A stretch of DNA of 64,000 nt, taken from Cytophagales bacterium. Its GTDB lineage: Bacteria; Pseudomonadota; Gammaproteobacteria; Burkholderiales; Burkholderiaceae_C. The DNA lies in assembly GCA_030054145.1 (NCBI GenBank), contig JASGCK010000002.1:138031-202030 (forward strand). The letters run 5' to 3'. A program made the translations under genes and the position numbers. Within the stretch, counting starts at the first letter, position 1. Each line of letters opens with the position of its first letter. Of the stretch, positions 8,992 through 17,323 are shown piece by piece. The notes under the pieces were generated by a model. It ran no database searches. It worked only from the letters and a program-made list of their open reading frames with translations, and was not told where the DNA came from.

Positions 8992-9777
8992 CTATTGTGC
9001 AAGAGTTTGAAAACAAAATCCACGTTCCTTCAGCCCCACAATCAAGGGCTCTAATGCAGCCAACGCCCACGGCTCTTTGCGCGACCAAATACCTAAATGT
9101 GCGAGCAACACGTCGCCGCTACGGATGTTTTGCAAAGCCTTATCCAACAAGACGGCATTTGGATATTTCTCGCTTGGCAATTCATCACCCAAAAAACCTG
9201 CCGCACTCCAGCCAATCGGCTCAAAGCCACACGCACGAAGTGCCTCCAACAACTTGGGCGATGTCTTTCCGCCTGGCGCGCGAAACAGCACTCGCCCCGC
9301 TTGAGTGGACAGCGGTCGCCCCGTCATTTGCGTAAAACGCGCACCTGAACGCCGTGCCTGGGCGCAATATTGCTCAGGCGTCCAATCAAATACTTGCCCC
9401 AAAGCCTTGCCAGCTGAGGCTTTGACGCGGAATCCTTTTTTGCTATCCGCTAACCAATAGACGTGATCAAAGGTGTGCGAACCAAATGCGTGGCCCTCCC
9501 GTGCACGGGCTTGCCACCATGGCTGCCACACGTCATCTAGCGATGTGCCATCTGTTTTGGTTTTTTCATTTGCCAAAAAAAATGTAACTTTGACAGCATG
9601 CTTGGCAAGCACATCGGCAACAAAAGGAGCAACGCCCATGTGCCCCGTATCAAAAGTGAGATACACGGGTTGAGAGCAAACAGATTGGGGCTGCGCAGTT
9701 TGCGCACGAGACAAACAGGCTCCAAGCCCTGACAACAAGAAAACAAAAACGCTGGCGAACTTAATCCCGCGCCACAT
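8992..9777 (-). CDS. Exported polysaccharide deacetylase family protein
   Basis: NodB-homology domain: VYLTFDTGHMG (the usual motif is TFDDG; here the second Asp is Thr), then SHTFDHVYW (metal-binding H-x3-H type motif) and RAPGGKTSP. After a signal peptide (WRGIKFASVFVFLLSGLGACLSRAQ) about 235 residues remain. The ATG at 9777 is preferred because it starts exactly at the signal peptide and overlaps the upstream gene by 17 bp; the longer frame begins inside that gene. The DD-to-DT change means one metal/catalytic Asp is replaced, so activity should not be assumed. Confidence 0.8.
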   Translation of the reverse strand: MWRGIKFASVFVFLLSGLGACLSRAQTAQPQSVCSQPVYLTFDTGHMGVAPFVADVLAKHAVKVTFFLANEKTKTDGTSLDDVWQPWWQARAREGHAFGSHTFDHVYWLADSKKGFRVKASAGKALGQVFDWTPEQYCAQARRSGARFTQMTGRPLSTQAGRVLFRAPGGKTSPKLLEALRACGFEPIGWSAAGFLGDELPSEKYPNAVLLDKALQNIRSGDVLLAHLGIWSRKEPWALAALEPLIVGLKERGFCFQTLAQ

Positions 9778-10798
9778 GATCCAATGTCCACACGCCATGC
9801 GGCGAAGTGCCCACCGCAATTTTGCGTTCAACCTTGCCGCTAACCAAATCAATCACCGTCAGATTTTTTTCCCAGCGCGAGGTCACTAAAAGCTTGTTGC
9901 CTACCGCGCCAGCGCTACTGCCCATCACTTCCATGCAGTCAGCGCCGCTGCCTGCTGCATAGGTCGCAACCACCTTTAGTGTGATCAGATCAATCTTGCT
10001 GACCGTGTTAGCAATCCGATTACTCACAAAAACATGGCGTTTATCGCCCGCCGCGCGAAACGCATGAGCGCCCTTGCCAGTCGGAATTTTTTGCATCAAT
10101 TTAGGCGCCCCTGAACTGATATCCAACACCTGAACGCCATCACTCCCCGTCAAGCCAACCAACAGCGTTTTATCGTCATTAAAACCAAACACATCAGCAG
10201 GCAGCTTGCCTGTTTTAAAGCGCCACAGCAGCTTTTGCGTATTCAAATCAATCGCCACCAACTCATTGCTATCTTGCATCGTGGCATAAAGGAGCGTGCT
10301 TTTGCTATTCACCCATAAATGGCTAGGTGTTTTGCCTGTGGGGATACGCTTTTTAAGCACGGGCGTATCGTTTTTCCACTCGTACAAATCAATGTGATTC
10401 AAGCGATTCCCCGCTGTAGCGAACCACTTCATATCGGGTGAAAAGCGCAAATGATAAGGGTCGCGAATGTCACGCACCACGCGCTGCACCTCGGCTGTGC
10501 GTGGGTCTAAAAAAGTGAGCGAATCGGATGCCGCATTGGCCACGATGAGCGATTTTTCGTCAGGGCTTAAATAAAAATGATGCGGCTCTTTGCCCGTATT
10601 GATTTTTTTTGTAACCGTCCAAGTTTTAGGATCAATCACGCTGACGGTTGCATCTAACGAATTCAGTACAAAAATGGGCGCACCCACCGCTTGGATAGCC
10701 GTCGTCTTAGCAGGTGGCGCTTGGGCAAACGTGATTAAATGTAGGAATGCAGCGAGGGTTGTCACTAGCAGCAAAGACGGCGCAGTTCGTGCATTCAA
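9761..10798 (-). CDS. Exported YncE-like beta-propeller protein
   Basis: About 345 residues: a signal peptide (NARTAPSLLLVTTLAAFLHL, cleaved near FAQA) and a seven-bladed-type propeller of YVTN/NHL-like repeats such as VLNSLDATVSVIDPKTWTV and VANAASDSLTFLDPRT. No catalytic motif is visible; such proteins bind ligands or partners in the periplasm. The frame is open back to 10942, but that part overlaps tRNA-Val and its terminator, so the TTG at 10798, with AGGA 9 bp before it and directly at the signal peptide, is the likely start. First gene of the leftward run. Confidence 0.75.
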   Translation of the reverse strand: MNARTAPSLLLVTTLAAFLHLITFAQAPPAKTTAIQAVGAPIFVLNSLDATVSVIDPKTWTVTKKINTGKEPHHFYLSPDEKSLIVANAASDSLTFLDPRTAEVQRVVRDIRDPYHLRFSPDMKWFATAGNRLNHIDLYEWKNDTPVLKKRIPTGKTPSHLWVNSKSTLLYATMQDSNELVAIDLNTQKLLWRFKTGKLPADVFGFNDDKTLLVGLTGSDGVQVLDISSGAPKLMQKIPTGKGAHAFRAAGDKRHVFVSNRIANTVSKIDLITLKVVATYAAGSGADCMEVMGSSAGAVGNKLLVTSRWEKNLTVIDLVSGKVERKIAVGTSPHGVWTLDHVARD

Positions 10799-10831
10799 AA
10801 GTAAGCATCCTAAAAAGCTAGACTTGCAATT

Positions 10832-10865
10832 AAAAACGCCGCCCCTTATGGAAGAGGCGGCGTTA
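10832..10865 (-). terminator. Terminator after tRNA-Val
   Basis: On the minus strand an AACGCCGCC...GGCGGCGTT stem (about 9 bp, short A/T-containing loop) is followed by TTTTTAATTG. It separates tRNA-Val from the beta-propeller gene. Confidence 0.8.
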
Positions 10866-10869
10866 CATT

Positions 10870-10944
10870 TGGTGGGTAATGCAAGTTTCGAACTTGCGAC
10901 CCCTGCAGTGTGAATGCAGTGCTCTACCCCTGAGCTAATCACCC
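10870..10944 (-). tRNA. tRNA-Val (anticodon CAC), CCA encoded
   Basis: Cloverleaf on the minus strand: acceptor GGGTGAT pairs with ATTACCC, D arm AGCTCAGGGGTAGAGC, anticodon stem CTGCA/TGCAG around loop TTCACAC (anticodon CAC, codon GUG), T arm with GTTCGAAAC, discriminator A and a genomic CCA. Length 75 nt. Confidence 0.95.
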
Positions 10945-10992
10945 CAAGCGCCCAATTATAGCGGCATCCCTACGGGTTTTTACTAAAGGCAT

Positions 10993-11008
10993 TGGTATGC
11001 TTGTTGCA
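10993..11008 (+). promoter_or_regulatory. Putative sigma-54 promoter of gltIJKL
   Basis: TGGTATGCTTGTTGCA fits TGGYACR-N4-TTGCW with one mismatch (T for C at the sixth base) and exact spacing. Transcription would start near 11020, about 29 nt before the gltI start. It would place glutamate/aspartate uptake under the nitrogen response encoded at the left of the window. Confidence 0.6.
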
Positions 11009-11048
11009 TAGAATAAATTATCAATTTTTGATGAAAAAAAAGGAAATT

Positions 11049-11972
11049 ATGATGAAAATACTCAGTCCAATCACTACGCTTGTGCTCAGCGCTGCACTGA
11101 TTGCAACCATCGGCACAGGTGCAGCAAACGCCCAAGCCAACGACACACTCGCCAAAGCAAAAACATCTGGCACGATTACGATGGGCGTTCGCGACTCCTC
11201 AGGCGCACTCTCCTACACCTTAGGTGATGGCAAATATGCAGGTTTTCATGTTGAGATTTGTCAACACATCATTGCCGCTGCTGAAAAAGCTGCGGGTCGT
11301 AAATTGGAGACTAAATATCAACTCGTGACTTCACAAAATCGTATTCCACTCGTGCAAAACGGTACGGTGGATATTGAGTGCGGCTCGACCACCAACAACG
11401 CCACGCGCCAAAAAGATGTTTCCTTCCTCTCCACGGTCTATATGGAGCAAGTTCGCATCGCAGTAAAAGCCAAATCCAGCATTACGGGCATTACTCAGCT
11501 AAACGGAAAAAACGTAGCGACCACAACAGGCACCACGTCTGTTCAATTGCTACGTAAAAACGAACGCGCGACGGGCGTTGATTTCAAAGAAATTTATGGC
11601 AAAGACCATGCCGACAGCTTCTTGCTACTTGACTCCGACCGCGCTGACGCATTTGTGATGGATGCCACCATTTTGATTGGCAACATCATGAACTCTAAAA
11701 ACCCAGCTGATTTCAAAATTGTGGGTGAGGTACTGAGTATTGAACCCATTGGCATCATGGTGCGCAAAGATGATGCTTGGCTCAAAAAGACAGGTGACGA
11801 CACCATTGCCAGTTTGGTCAAAAGCGGTGAGATGCAAAAAATTTATGACAAGTGGTTCACCAAACCCATCCCGCCCAAAAATGTCAACGTCAACATGGCT
11901 TTGACAGCTGAAACTAAAGCGGCTTGGGCCAACCTTTCCGACAAACCTAACGAAGACTATCAAAAGAAATAA
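11049..11972 (+). CDS. gltI: Glutamate/aspartate ABC transporter, periplasmic binding protein
   Basis: Periplasmic receptor of the polar amino acid uptake family (SBP_bac_3). Signal peptide (KILSPITTLVLSAALIAT, cleaved near ANAQA), then a mature domain with the family hallmarks GTITMGVRDSSGALSY, IECGSTTNNATRQKDVSFL and LDSDRADAFVMDATIL, close to GltI/AatJ. The start is the ATG at 11049 after AGGAAA; a TTG upstream at 10994 region would add a non-signal tail and overlap the promoter. It is followed by a hairpin and then the permease genes gltJ, gltK and the ATPase gene gltL. Confidence 0.93.
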   Translation: MMKILSPITTLVLSAALIATIGTGAANAQANDTLAKAKTSGTITMGVRDSSGALSYTLGDGKYAGFHVEICQHIIAAAEKAAGRKLETKYQLVTSQNRIPLVQNGTVDIECGSTTNNATRQKDVSFLSTVYMEQVRIAVKAKSSITGITQLNGKNVATTTGTTSVQLLRKNERATGVDFKEIYGKDHADSFLLLDSDRADAFVMDATILIGNIMNSKNPADFKIVGEVLSIEPIGIMVRKDDAWLKKTGDDTIASLVKSGEMQKIYDKWFTKPIPPKNVNVNMALTAETKAAWANLSDKPNEDYQKK

Positions 11973-11995
11973 GTCTGACACAAAAACCTGTACCT

Positions 11996-12032
11996 AACCC
12001 TGTGATGCGCAAAGCTTTGCAGGGTTTTTTTA
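11996..12032 (+). terminator. Intercistronic terminator/attenuator between gltI and gltJ
   Basis: AACCCTG (11996-12002) pairs with CAGGGTT (12020-12026), enclosing an AGCTTTG-like inner helix, and is followed by a run of T. In solute-binding-protein operons such a hairpin typically lets the receptor mRNA accumulate above the permease mRNA. Confidence 0.75.
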
Positions 12033-12075
12033 TTTGACTGAATGACATAAAGACACAAAAACAAAAGGGCAATTG

Positions 12076-12792
12076 ATGGATTTCAAAGTTTTATTGGGTG
12101 ACGATGGCAGTGGTCGAACCTACATTCAGTGGTTAATCGACTCGTGGGGTTGGACGCTATCAGTTGCAGGCGGCGCTTGGATCGTTGCCATGCTGGTGGG
12201 CACTCTTGTTGGTGTAGCACGAACACTGCCCAACAGTCCGTGGCTAACTCGTTTGGCAAATGCTTGGGTTGAGCTCTTTCGCAACATCCCTGTTTTGGTT
12301 CAAGTCTTCCTTTGGTACTTTGTCGTACCCAAAGTATTTCCTGCCATGCAGAAAGTGCCTAGCTTTCTTTTAATCGTTTTAGCCTTGGGATTTTTTACTT
12401 CGGCGCGGATTGCTGAGCAAGTGCGATCAGGCATTCAAGCGCTCCCCAAAGGTCAACGCTATGCGGCAATGGCAATGGGATTCACAACGCATGAGACTTA
12501 TCGCTATGTGATTTTGCCGATGGCGTTTCGCATCATCTTGCCACCGCTAACCAGCGAATCTATGAACTTGCTCAAGAACTCATCGGTCGCCTTTGCGGTG
12601 TCGATTGCCGAGCTCACCATGTACGCCATGCAAGTGGGCGAAGAGACTTCCAAACCCACAGAGATTTATCTAGTTGTGACAATCCTCTATGCCCTGTCAG
12701 CCTTTGCCGTTAACCGTGCAATGGCAGTTGTTGAGAGTCGCCTGCGCGTTCCAGGTTTTGTTGCCGCAGGCAATGTTGGCGGAGGTCACTAA
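12076..12792 (+). CDS. gltJ: Glutamate/aspartate ABC transporter permease
   Basis: 238-residue inner-membrane permease of the HisM/GltJ family with about five to six membrane segments. The EAA-type loop that docks on the ATPase is visible as GIQALPKGQRYAAMAMGFTTHETYRYVILPMAFR. RBS AAAAGGG precedes the ATG. It overlaps nothing and is followed 2 bp later by gltK, forming the heterodimeric channel with it. Confidence 0.93.
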   Translation: MDFKVLLGDDGSGRTYIQWLIDSWGWTLSVAGGAWIVAMLVGTLVGVARTLPNSPWLTRLANAWVELFRNIPVLVQVFLWYFVVPKVFPAMQKVPSFLLIVLALGFFTSARIAEQVRSGIQALPKGQRYAAMAMGFTTHETYRYVILPMAFRIILPPLTSESMNLLKNSSVAFAVSIAELTMYAMQVGEETSKPTEIYLVVTILYALSAFAVNRAMAVVESRLRVPGFVAAGNVGGGH

Positions 12793-12794
12793 TC

Positions 12795-13463
12795 ATGTTG
12801 AATCTTGACTTTAGCTTTTTAACGTGGGATATGTTCAGCAAGTTTGTGCTGAACGGGCTGATCTTTAGCGTTGAGCTTACCGTCATTGCGACGCTTGGCG
12901 GTATTGCACTTGGCACAGTCTTGGCGCTCATGCGCTTGTCGGGCAAAAAAGCACTTAATGTGCCGGCAACCATTTACGTCAACACCATCCGCAGCATTCC
13001 GCTCGTAATGGTGATTTTGTGGTTCTTTTTGCTCATTCCGTTCATCATTGGTCGCCCTATTGGTGCGGAGATTTCAGCCACCATTACCTTCATCGCGTTT
13101 GAGGCCGCGTACTTTAGCGAGATCATGCGGGCGGGCATCCAATCGATTGCACGTGGTCAAATTTTTGCCGGGCAGGCGGTCGGGTTTACTTACGCGCAAA
13201 ACATGCGTTTAGTTGTGCTCCCACAAGCCTTTCGCAATATGCTGCCTGTGTTGCTTACGCAAACCATCATCTTGTTTCAAGACACGTCCTTGGTCTACGC
13301 CATTGGTGCTTATGACTTGCTCAAAGGTTTTGTGACAGGCGGAAAAATCTATGGCCGTGTGGAAGAGGTTTACATCCTAGCGGCGCTTGTTTACTTTGTT
13401 ATTTGCGTCAGCCTCTCATTTGCCGTGAAAAAGCTACAAGCAAAAATTGCCATCATTCGTTAA
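12795..13463 (+). CDS. gltK: Glutamate/aspartate ABC transporter permease
   Basis: 222-residue second permease, with the EAA loop AGIQSIARGQIFAGQAVGFT followed by LVVLPQAFRNMLP. A GGAGG ribosome binding site lies inside the last codons of gltJ. It has five or so hydrophobic segments, and the C-terminus ends in a basic KKLQAKIAIIR. It acts with GltJ and GltL. Confidence 0.93.
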   Translation: MLNLDFSFLTWDMFSKFVLNGLIFSVELTVIATLGGIALGTVLALMRLSGKKALNVPATIYVNTIRSIPLVMVILWFFLLIPFIIGRPIGAEISATITFIAFEAAYFSEIMRAGIQSIARGQIFAGQAVGFTYAQNMRLVVLPQAFRNMLPVLLTQTIILFQDTSLVYAIGAYDLLKGFVTGGKIYGRVEEVYILAALVYFVICVSLSFAVKKLQAKIAIIR

Positions 13464-13487
13464 TCAAAATTAAAGAGTTATTTCATC

Positions 13488-14225
13488 ATGATCGAACTAA
13501 AAAATGTCTCCAAGTGGTACGGCAAAACGCAGGTGCTGAATAACTGTAGTGTGAGCGTTCAAAAAGGTGATGTGGTTGTTGTCTGCGGCCCTTCAGGATC
13601 GGGTAAATCGACACTCATTAAAACCATCAACGCGCTAGAGCCTTTTCAGCAAGGCGAGATTTACGTGGATGGCGCGGCTGTACACGACAAGGCGACGGAT
13701 TTACCCAAGCTACGCGCGCGCGTGGGCATGGTGTTCCAAAGCTTTGAGCTGTTTCCGCACCTCTCGGTTTCAGAAAACTTAACCATTGCGCAAATCAAGG
13801 TACTCGGACGCTCCAAGGAAGATTCGCTTGCCAAGGGTTTGAAATACCTGGACCGTGTGGGTTTGCTTGCGCACAAAGACAAGTTTCCAGGCCAGCTCTC
13901 TGGCGGTCAACAGCAACGCGTCGCCATCGCCCGTGCACTGTGCATGGATCCAATTGTGATGTTGTTTGACGAGCCCACATCCGCGCTGGATCCCGAAATG
14001 GTGGGCGAGGTGTTAGATGTGATGATGAGCCTTGCCAACGAAGGCATGACCATGATGGTGGTGACGCATGAAATGGGCTTTGCACGTCGTGTCAGCAACC
14101 GCGTGATCTTCATGGATGTGGGCGGCAAGGTGCTAGAGGATTGCTCTAAAGACGAATTCTTTAATCATCCAGAGAATCGCCAACCACGTACCAAAGAATT
14201 TTTAAACAAGATTCTTCAGCATTAA
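13488..14225 (+). CDS. gltL: Glutamate/aspartate ABC transporter ATP-binding protein
   Basis: 245-residue ABC ATPase of the polar amino acid class (GlnQ/GltL). Walker [10 protein letters not shown] at about 34-42, Q-loop [11 protein letters not shown], signature [15 protein letters not shown], Walker [15 protein letters not shown] and switch histidine in VVTHEMGFA. Last gene of the operon; a 24-bp gap separates it from gltK. Confidence 0.96.
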   Translation: MIELKNVSKWYGKTQVLNNCSVSVQKGDVVVVCGPSGSGKSTLIKTINALEPFQQGEIYVDGAAVHDKATDLPKLRARVGMVFQSFELFPHLSVSENLTIAQIKVLGRSKEDSLAKGLKYLDRVGLLAHKDKFPGQLSGGQQQRVAIARALCMDPIVMLFDEPTSALDPEMVGEVLDVMMSLANEGMTMMVVTHEMGFARRVSNRVIFMDVGGKVLEDCSKDEFFNHPENRQPRTKEFLNKILQH

Positions 14226-14312
14226 TTCGTTTGACAGCAAACACGGCTGGTATGCCCCTTGAGCCCGCTGCTGGGCCAGCCGCTCTTGCTAAGCCTACCC
14301 AAGCTTTTAAGC

Positions 14313-14336
14313 ATTTCGACAAGCTCAATGCAAAAC
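14313..14336. repeat. Half copy of the TTCGACAAGCTCA element
   Basis: A single arm (catTTCGACAAGCTCAatgc) of the dispersed element found at six other places in the window, located between gltL and pdxA. No matching second arm is visible nearby. Confidence 0.7.
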
Positions 14337-14338
14337 GA

Positions 14339-15292
14339 TTAGTGAATAAATTCACGCGCTTTTTGTAGCGCATAAAGCAGACCCCGAGGGTCTGCTTTAT
14401 TTTTGCCTGCAATAGCCATCGCCGTCCCGTGATCGGGGCTGGTACGGATGATCGGCAGCCCTAGCGTGACATTCACACCCGCCTCAAGTCCTAAGTATTT
14501 CACGGGAATCAAGCCCTGATCGTGATACATGGCGATCACCACATCAAACTCGCCCTGCCTAGCGCGCATAAACACCGTATCAGGTGCGTAAGCGCCGCTG
14601 GCGTTAATGCCTATCGCCCTTGCTCGCGCAACGGCTGGCGCAATGATGGTGCTCTCTTCGGATCCAAACAAACCGCCTTCTCCTGCGTGTGGATTCACGC
14701 CCGCGACGGCAATGCGAGGATTTGACAGACCTGTGTGATGCAAAAAATCGTGCGCGATATGAATCGTCTCAAAAATTCCATCAGCGCTGAGACTATCCAA
14801 GGCCGTGCGTAGCGAGACGTGAATATTGACCAAAACTGTTTTTAATTCATCGTTCGCAAGCATCATCCGTACAGACGGATTGCCGCATAGCGCTTGGAGC
14901 ATTTCCGTATGCCCTGGATAGTTCACTCCCGCCAATGCCAGCGCCTCTTTATGTAGCGGCGCGGTCACAACTGCCGCTACGCCGCCAAGCAAAGCCGACT
15001 GCGCAGCCGCCTCCACCGCAGCCGCCGCCATACGTCCCGCTATTGCGTTGATTTGTCCAAATACAGGAAGCCTTGCGTCAGCGCAGCGCACGCCAACTTG
15101 ATGCACGGGAATATGTGCCGCGTCCACGCCCACAATCCGCGCGGCACGCTGCATCACAGCCACATCGCCATAAACGACCACACCCTGCATGGCGGCAAGC
15201 TCATCGCGGTAAAGCATGGCAATCGTTTCAGGGCCAATCCCAGCAGGATCGCCCATGGTGATGGCAATCGGTTGGTGATCTAGGCTTTTCAT
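14339..15292 (-). CDS. pdxA: 4-hydroxythreonine-4-phosphate dehydrogenase
   Basis: NAD-dependent enzyme of pyridoxal phosphate synthesis; oxidises 4-phosphohydroxy-L-threonine. Signature stretches: ITMGDPAGIGPE at the N-terminus, PGHTEMLQALCG with a metal-ligand His, YHDQGLIPVKYLG with a second His, and LPIIRTSPDHGTA. 317 residues, a little shorter than E. coli PdxA (about 330). The next gene upstream (Nif3-like) overlaps its start by 4 bp. Its 3' coding region contains a perfect hairpin followed by T residues on the opposite strand (14372-14404). Confidence 0.96.
   Translation of the reverse strand: MKSLDHQPIAITMGDPAGIGPETIAMLYRDELAAMQGVVVYGDVAVMQRAARIVGVDAAHIPVHQVGVRCADARLPVFGQINAIAGRMAAAAVEAAAQSALLGGVAAVVTAPLHKEALALAGVNYPGHTEMLQALCGNPSVRMMLANDELKTVLVNIHVSLRTALDSLSADGIFETIHIAHDFLHHTGLSNPRIAVAGVNPHAGEGGLFGSEESTIIAPAVARARAIGINASGAYAPDTVFMRARQGEFDVVIAMYHDQGLIPVKYLGLEAGVNVTLGLPIIRTSPDHGTAMAIAGKNKADPRGLLYALQKAREFIH
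14372..14404 (+). terminator. Terminator-like hairpin for gltIJKL inside pdxA
   Basis: ATAAAGCAGACCC (14372-14384) and GGGTCTGCTTTAT (14388-14400) form a perfect 13-bp stem with a CGA loop, followed by TTTT on the plus strand. It lies about 150 bp after gltL, within the last codons of the convergent pdxA. It would end rightward transcripts from gltIJKL; the minus strand has an A run before it and a weaker tail. Confidence 0.65.
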
Positions 15293-16065
15293 GCGGGATT
15301 ATCAATATCAATAAATGAATGTTGCAAGCCAAAATGCTCGGCAGCGAAAGCCGCCACTGCAGGCGCACCATAACGCTCAGTGGCGTGATGGCCGCACGCA
15401 ATATAGGCAACACCCATCTCGCGCGCGTAATGCGCCTGTGGCTCCGAAATTTCACCTGTGACATACGCATCAGCACCCGCAGCAATAGCGGCTTCAAAAT
15501 AATTTTGTGCACCGCCCGTACACCACGCAATTTTTTGAATCGAACGAGTGCCATCACCGATGGCAAGCACACTGCGCCCCAATCGCTGCTCAATATGCGT
15601 TTGCAGCTCCGCCAATGAACCTGCCTTGGTTGTGCCAAGCCAACCAATCTTTTGTTCACCAAAGCGCCCAAGGTTCTCATCGACAATTGGTTGAAAGCCT
15701 AGCACCTTCGCTAGTTGCGCGTTGTTCCCAAGCGTAGGATGTGCATCCAGCGGCAAGTGATACGCAAACAAATTGATGTTGTGCTCAAGCAACGCACCCA
15801 GACGCTTGCGCATCCAACCTGTAATGCGCGTCTCACCACGCCAAAATAAACCGTGATGCACAAAAATTGCATCCGCTTTTGCTTCAATCGCCGCATCAAT
15901 GAACGCCTGACTTGCCGTGACACCTGAGACTATTTTTTTAATCTCTGATTTGCCCTCTACCTGCCAGCCATTGGGGCAAAAATCTTTCAACCGTTCGGGC
16001 TGTAGCAGCTCACTTAAAAATTGGTCTAATAGGCGAGCATTGGTATAAGTTTGAGTCGTTGGCAT
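15289..16065 (-). CDS. Nif3-like dinuclear metal center protein (YbgI type)
   Basis: Member of the NIF3/YbgI family, hexameric proteins binding two metal ions. Metal-binding histidines are visible in IFVHHGLFW and in the C-terminal CGHHATERYG stretch. About 258 residues from the ATG at 16065, which begins a typical short family N-terminus (PTTQTYTNARLLDQFLSELL); a start at 16095 would add ten residues. The biochemical role is unresolved. It overlaps pdxA by 4 bp and diverges from the protease gene. Confidence 0.9.
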   Translation of the reverse strand: MPTTQTYTNARLLDQFLSELLQPERLKDFCPNGWQVEGKSEIKKIVSGVTASQAFIDAAIEAKADAIFVHHGLFWRGETRITGWMRKRLGALLEHNINLFAYHLPLDAHPTLGNNAQLAKVLGFQPIVDENLGRFGEQKIGWLGTTKAGSLAELQTHIEQRLGRSVLAIGDGTRSIQKIAWCTGGAQNYFEAAIAAGADAYVTGEISEPQAHYAREMGVAYIACGHHATERYGAPAVAAFAAEHFGLQHSFIDIDNPA

Positions 16066-16123
16066 AATTGTTTTATCTTTCAGCGTTTTCACCATTCACC
16101 CCCGATTGTCATAGGGATTTTTC

Positions 16124-17323
16124 ATGCGCAGATTTTGGCTACTATTTTCGCAAACCGTCACCATAGCGGTCGCCTTGTATTTTGTAGTCGCAACCTTAAA
16201 ACCAGAATGGCTGGGACGCGCCAGCCGAGCCAGTCTAGGCGGCAGCGCGGTCGCACTGCTAGAGGGTGCGTCAAATAGCGCCAACGGCAGCGCAATCCCT
16301 GCCCCAGGCAGCTTAGCGGCAGCGGCAAAAAAAGCGTCTGCCGCAGTTGTCAGCATCAATACCAGTCAGGCTCGGCAAGCCAATGCCAGGGTCAGCGATC
16401 CATGGTTCCGCTTCTTCTTTGGCGATCAACTCCCTTCTGGGAAAAATCAATCCGAGCAACAAGAGCAAATGGGACTGGGTAGCGGCGTGATCGTCTCCTC
16501 CGATGGTTATATCTTGACCAACAATCACGTGGTGGAAGGCGCCGATGAAATTGAAGTCATCTTGAATGACAGCCGCCGCACAAACGCAAAAGTAATTGGT
16601 ACCGATCCCGAGAGTGATTTAGCGGTTCTCAAAATCAATTTGGACAAGTTGCCTGTCATAGTGCTTGGCAATTCAGACAACGCGCTAGTTGGTGATACGG
16701 TGCTAGCCATCGGCAACCCATTTGGTGTAGGGCAAACCGTCACCAGCGGGATTATCAGTGCGCTGGGGCGCAATCACCTTGGCATCAACACCTTTGAAAA
16801 CTTTATCCAAACCGACGCGGCCATTAACCCCGGAAACTCAGGCGGCGCACTGGTAGATGTCAATGGCAATTTGCTTGGCATCAACACCGCTATTTATTCG
16901 CGCTCAGGTGGCTCACTTGGCATTGGCTTTGCCATTCCTGTCAGCCTTGCCAAACAAGTGCTACAGGATATTGTGAGAGACGGCTCCGTCACACGTGCTT
17001 GGATTGGCATTGAGCCGCAAAATTTAACGCCAGAAATTGCTGAAGCTTTAAAAATCAAACCCACTGAGGGCGCTAATGATGCTGCGGGAGTAATTATTAC
17101 GGGCGTGATGCAAGGAGGACCTGCCGATAAAGCGGGGCTCAAAGCGGGTGATATTTTGGTGAGTGTGGCAAATAAAAGAGTTGGCAATACCGTGCAAGCC
17201 ATTGCGGCGATTGCAGGACAAAAGCCTAGCATTCCGATGACGATTCAAGTGCTACGCAATGGCAAAACGATCAACCTAACCGTGACACCAGGAACAAGAC
17301 CCAAACCTAAGCGGAGACCTTAA
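16124..17323 (+). CDS. degQ: DegQ/DegS-type periplasmic serine protease
   Basis: Trypsin-like HtrA protease. N-terminal hydrophobic segment (about 8-24) acts as membrane anchor or signal, then the protease domain with the triad His135 (TNNHVVEG), Asp165 (SDLAVLKI) and Ser239 (NPGNSGGAL), then one PDZ domain (about 290-390) with GVIITGVMQGGPADKAGLKAGD. The single PDZ domain and uncleaved-looking anchor are DegS-like, while the context beside tatC and hisEIF is typical of the burkholderial HtrA copy; the symbol is tentative. The 3' end overlaps the convergent tatC by 17 bp. Confidence 0.88.
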   Translation: MRRFWLLFSQTVTIAVALYFVVATLKPEWLGRASRASLGGSAVALLEGASNSANGSAIPAPGSLAAAAKKASAAVVSINTSQARQANARVSDPWFRFFFGDQLPSGKNQSEQQEQMGLGSGVIVSSDGYILTNNHVVEGADEIEVILNDSRRTNAKVIGTDPESDLAVLKINLDKLPVIVLGNSDNALVGDTVLAIGNPFGVGQTVTSGIISALGRNHLGINTFENFIQTDAAINPGNSGGALVDVNGNLLGINTAIYSRSGGSLGIGFAIPVSLAKQVLQDIVRDGSVTRAWIGIEPQNLTPEIAEALKIKPTEGANDAAGVIITGVMQGGPADKAGLKAGDILVSVANKRVGNTVQAIAAIAGQKPSIPMTIQVLRNGKTINLTVTPGTRPKPKRRP

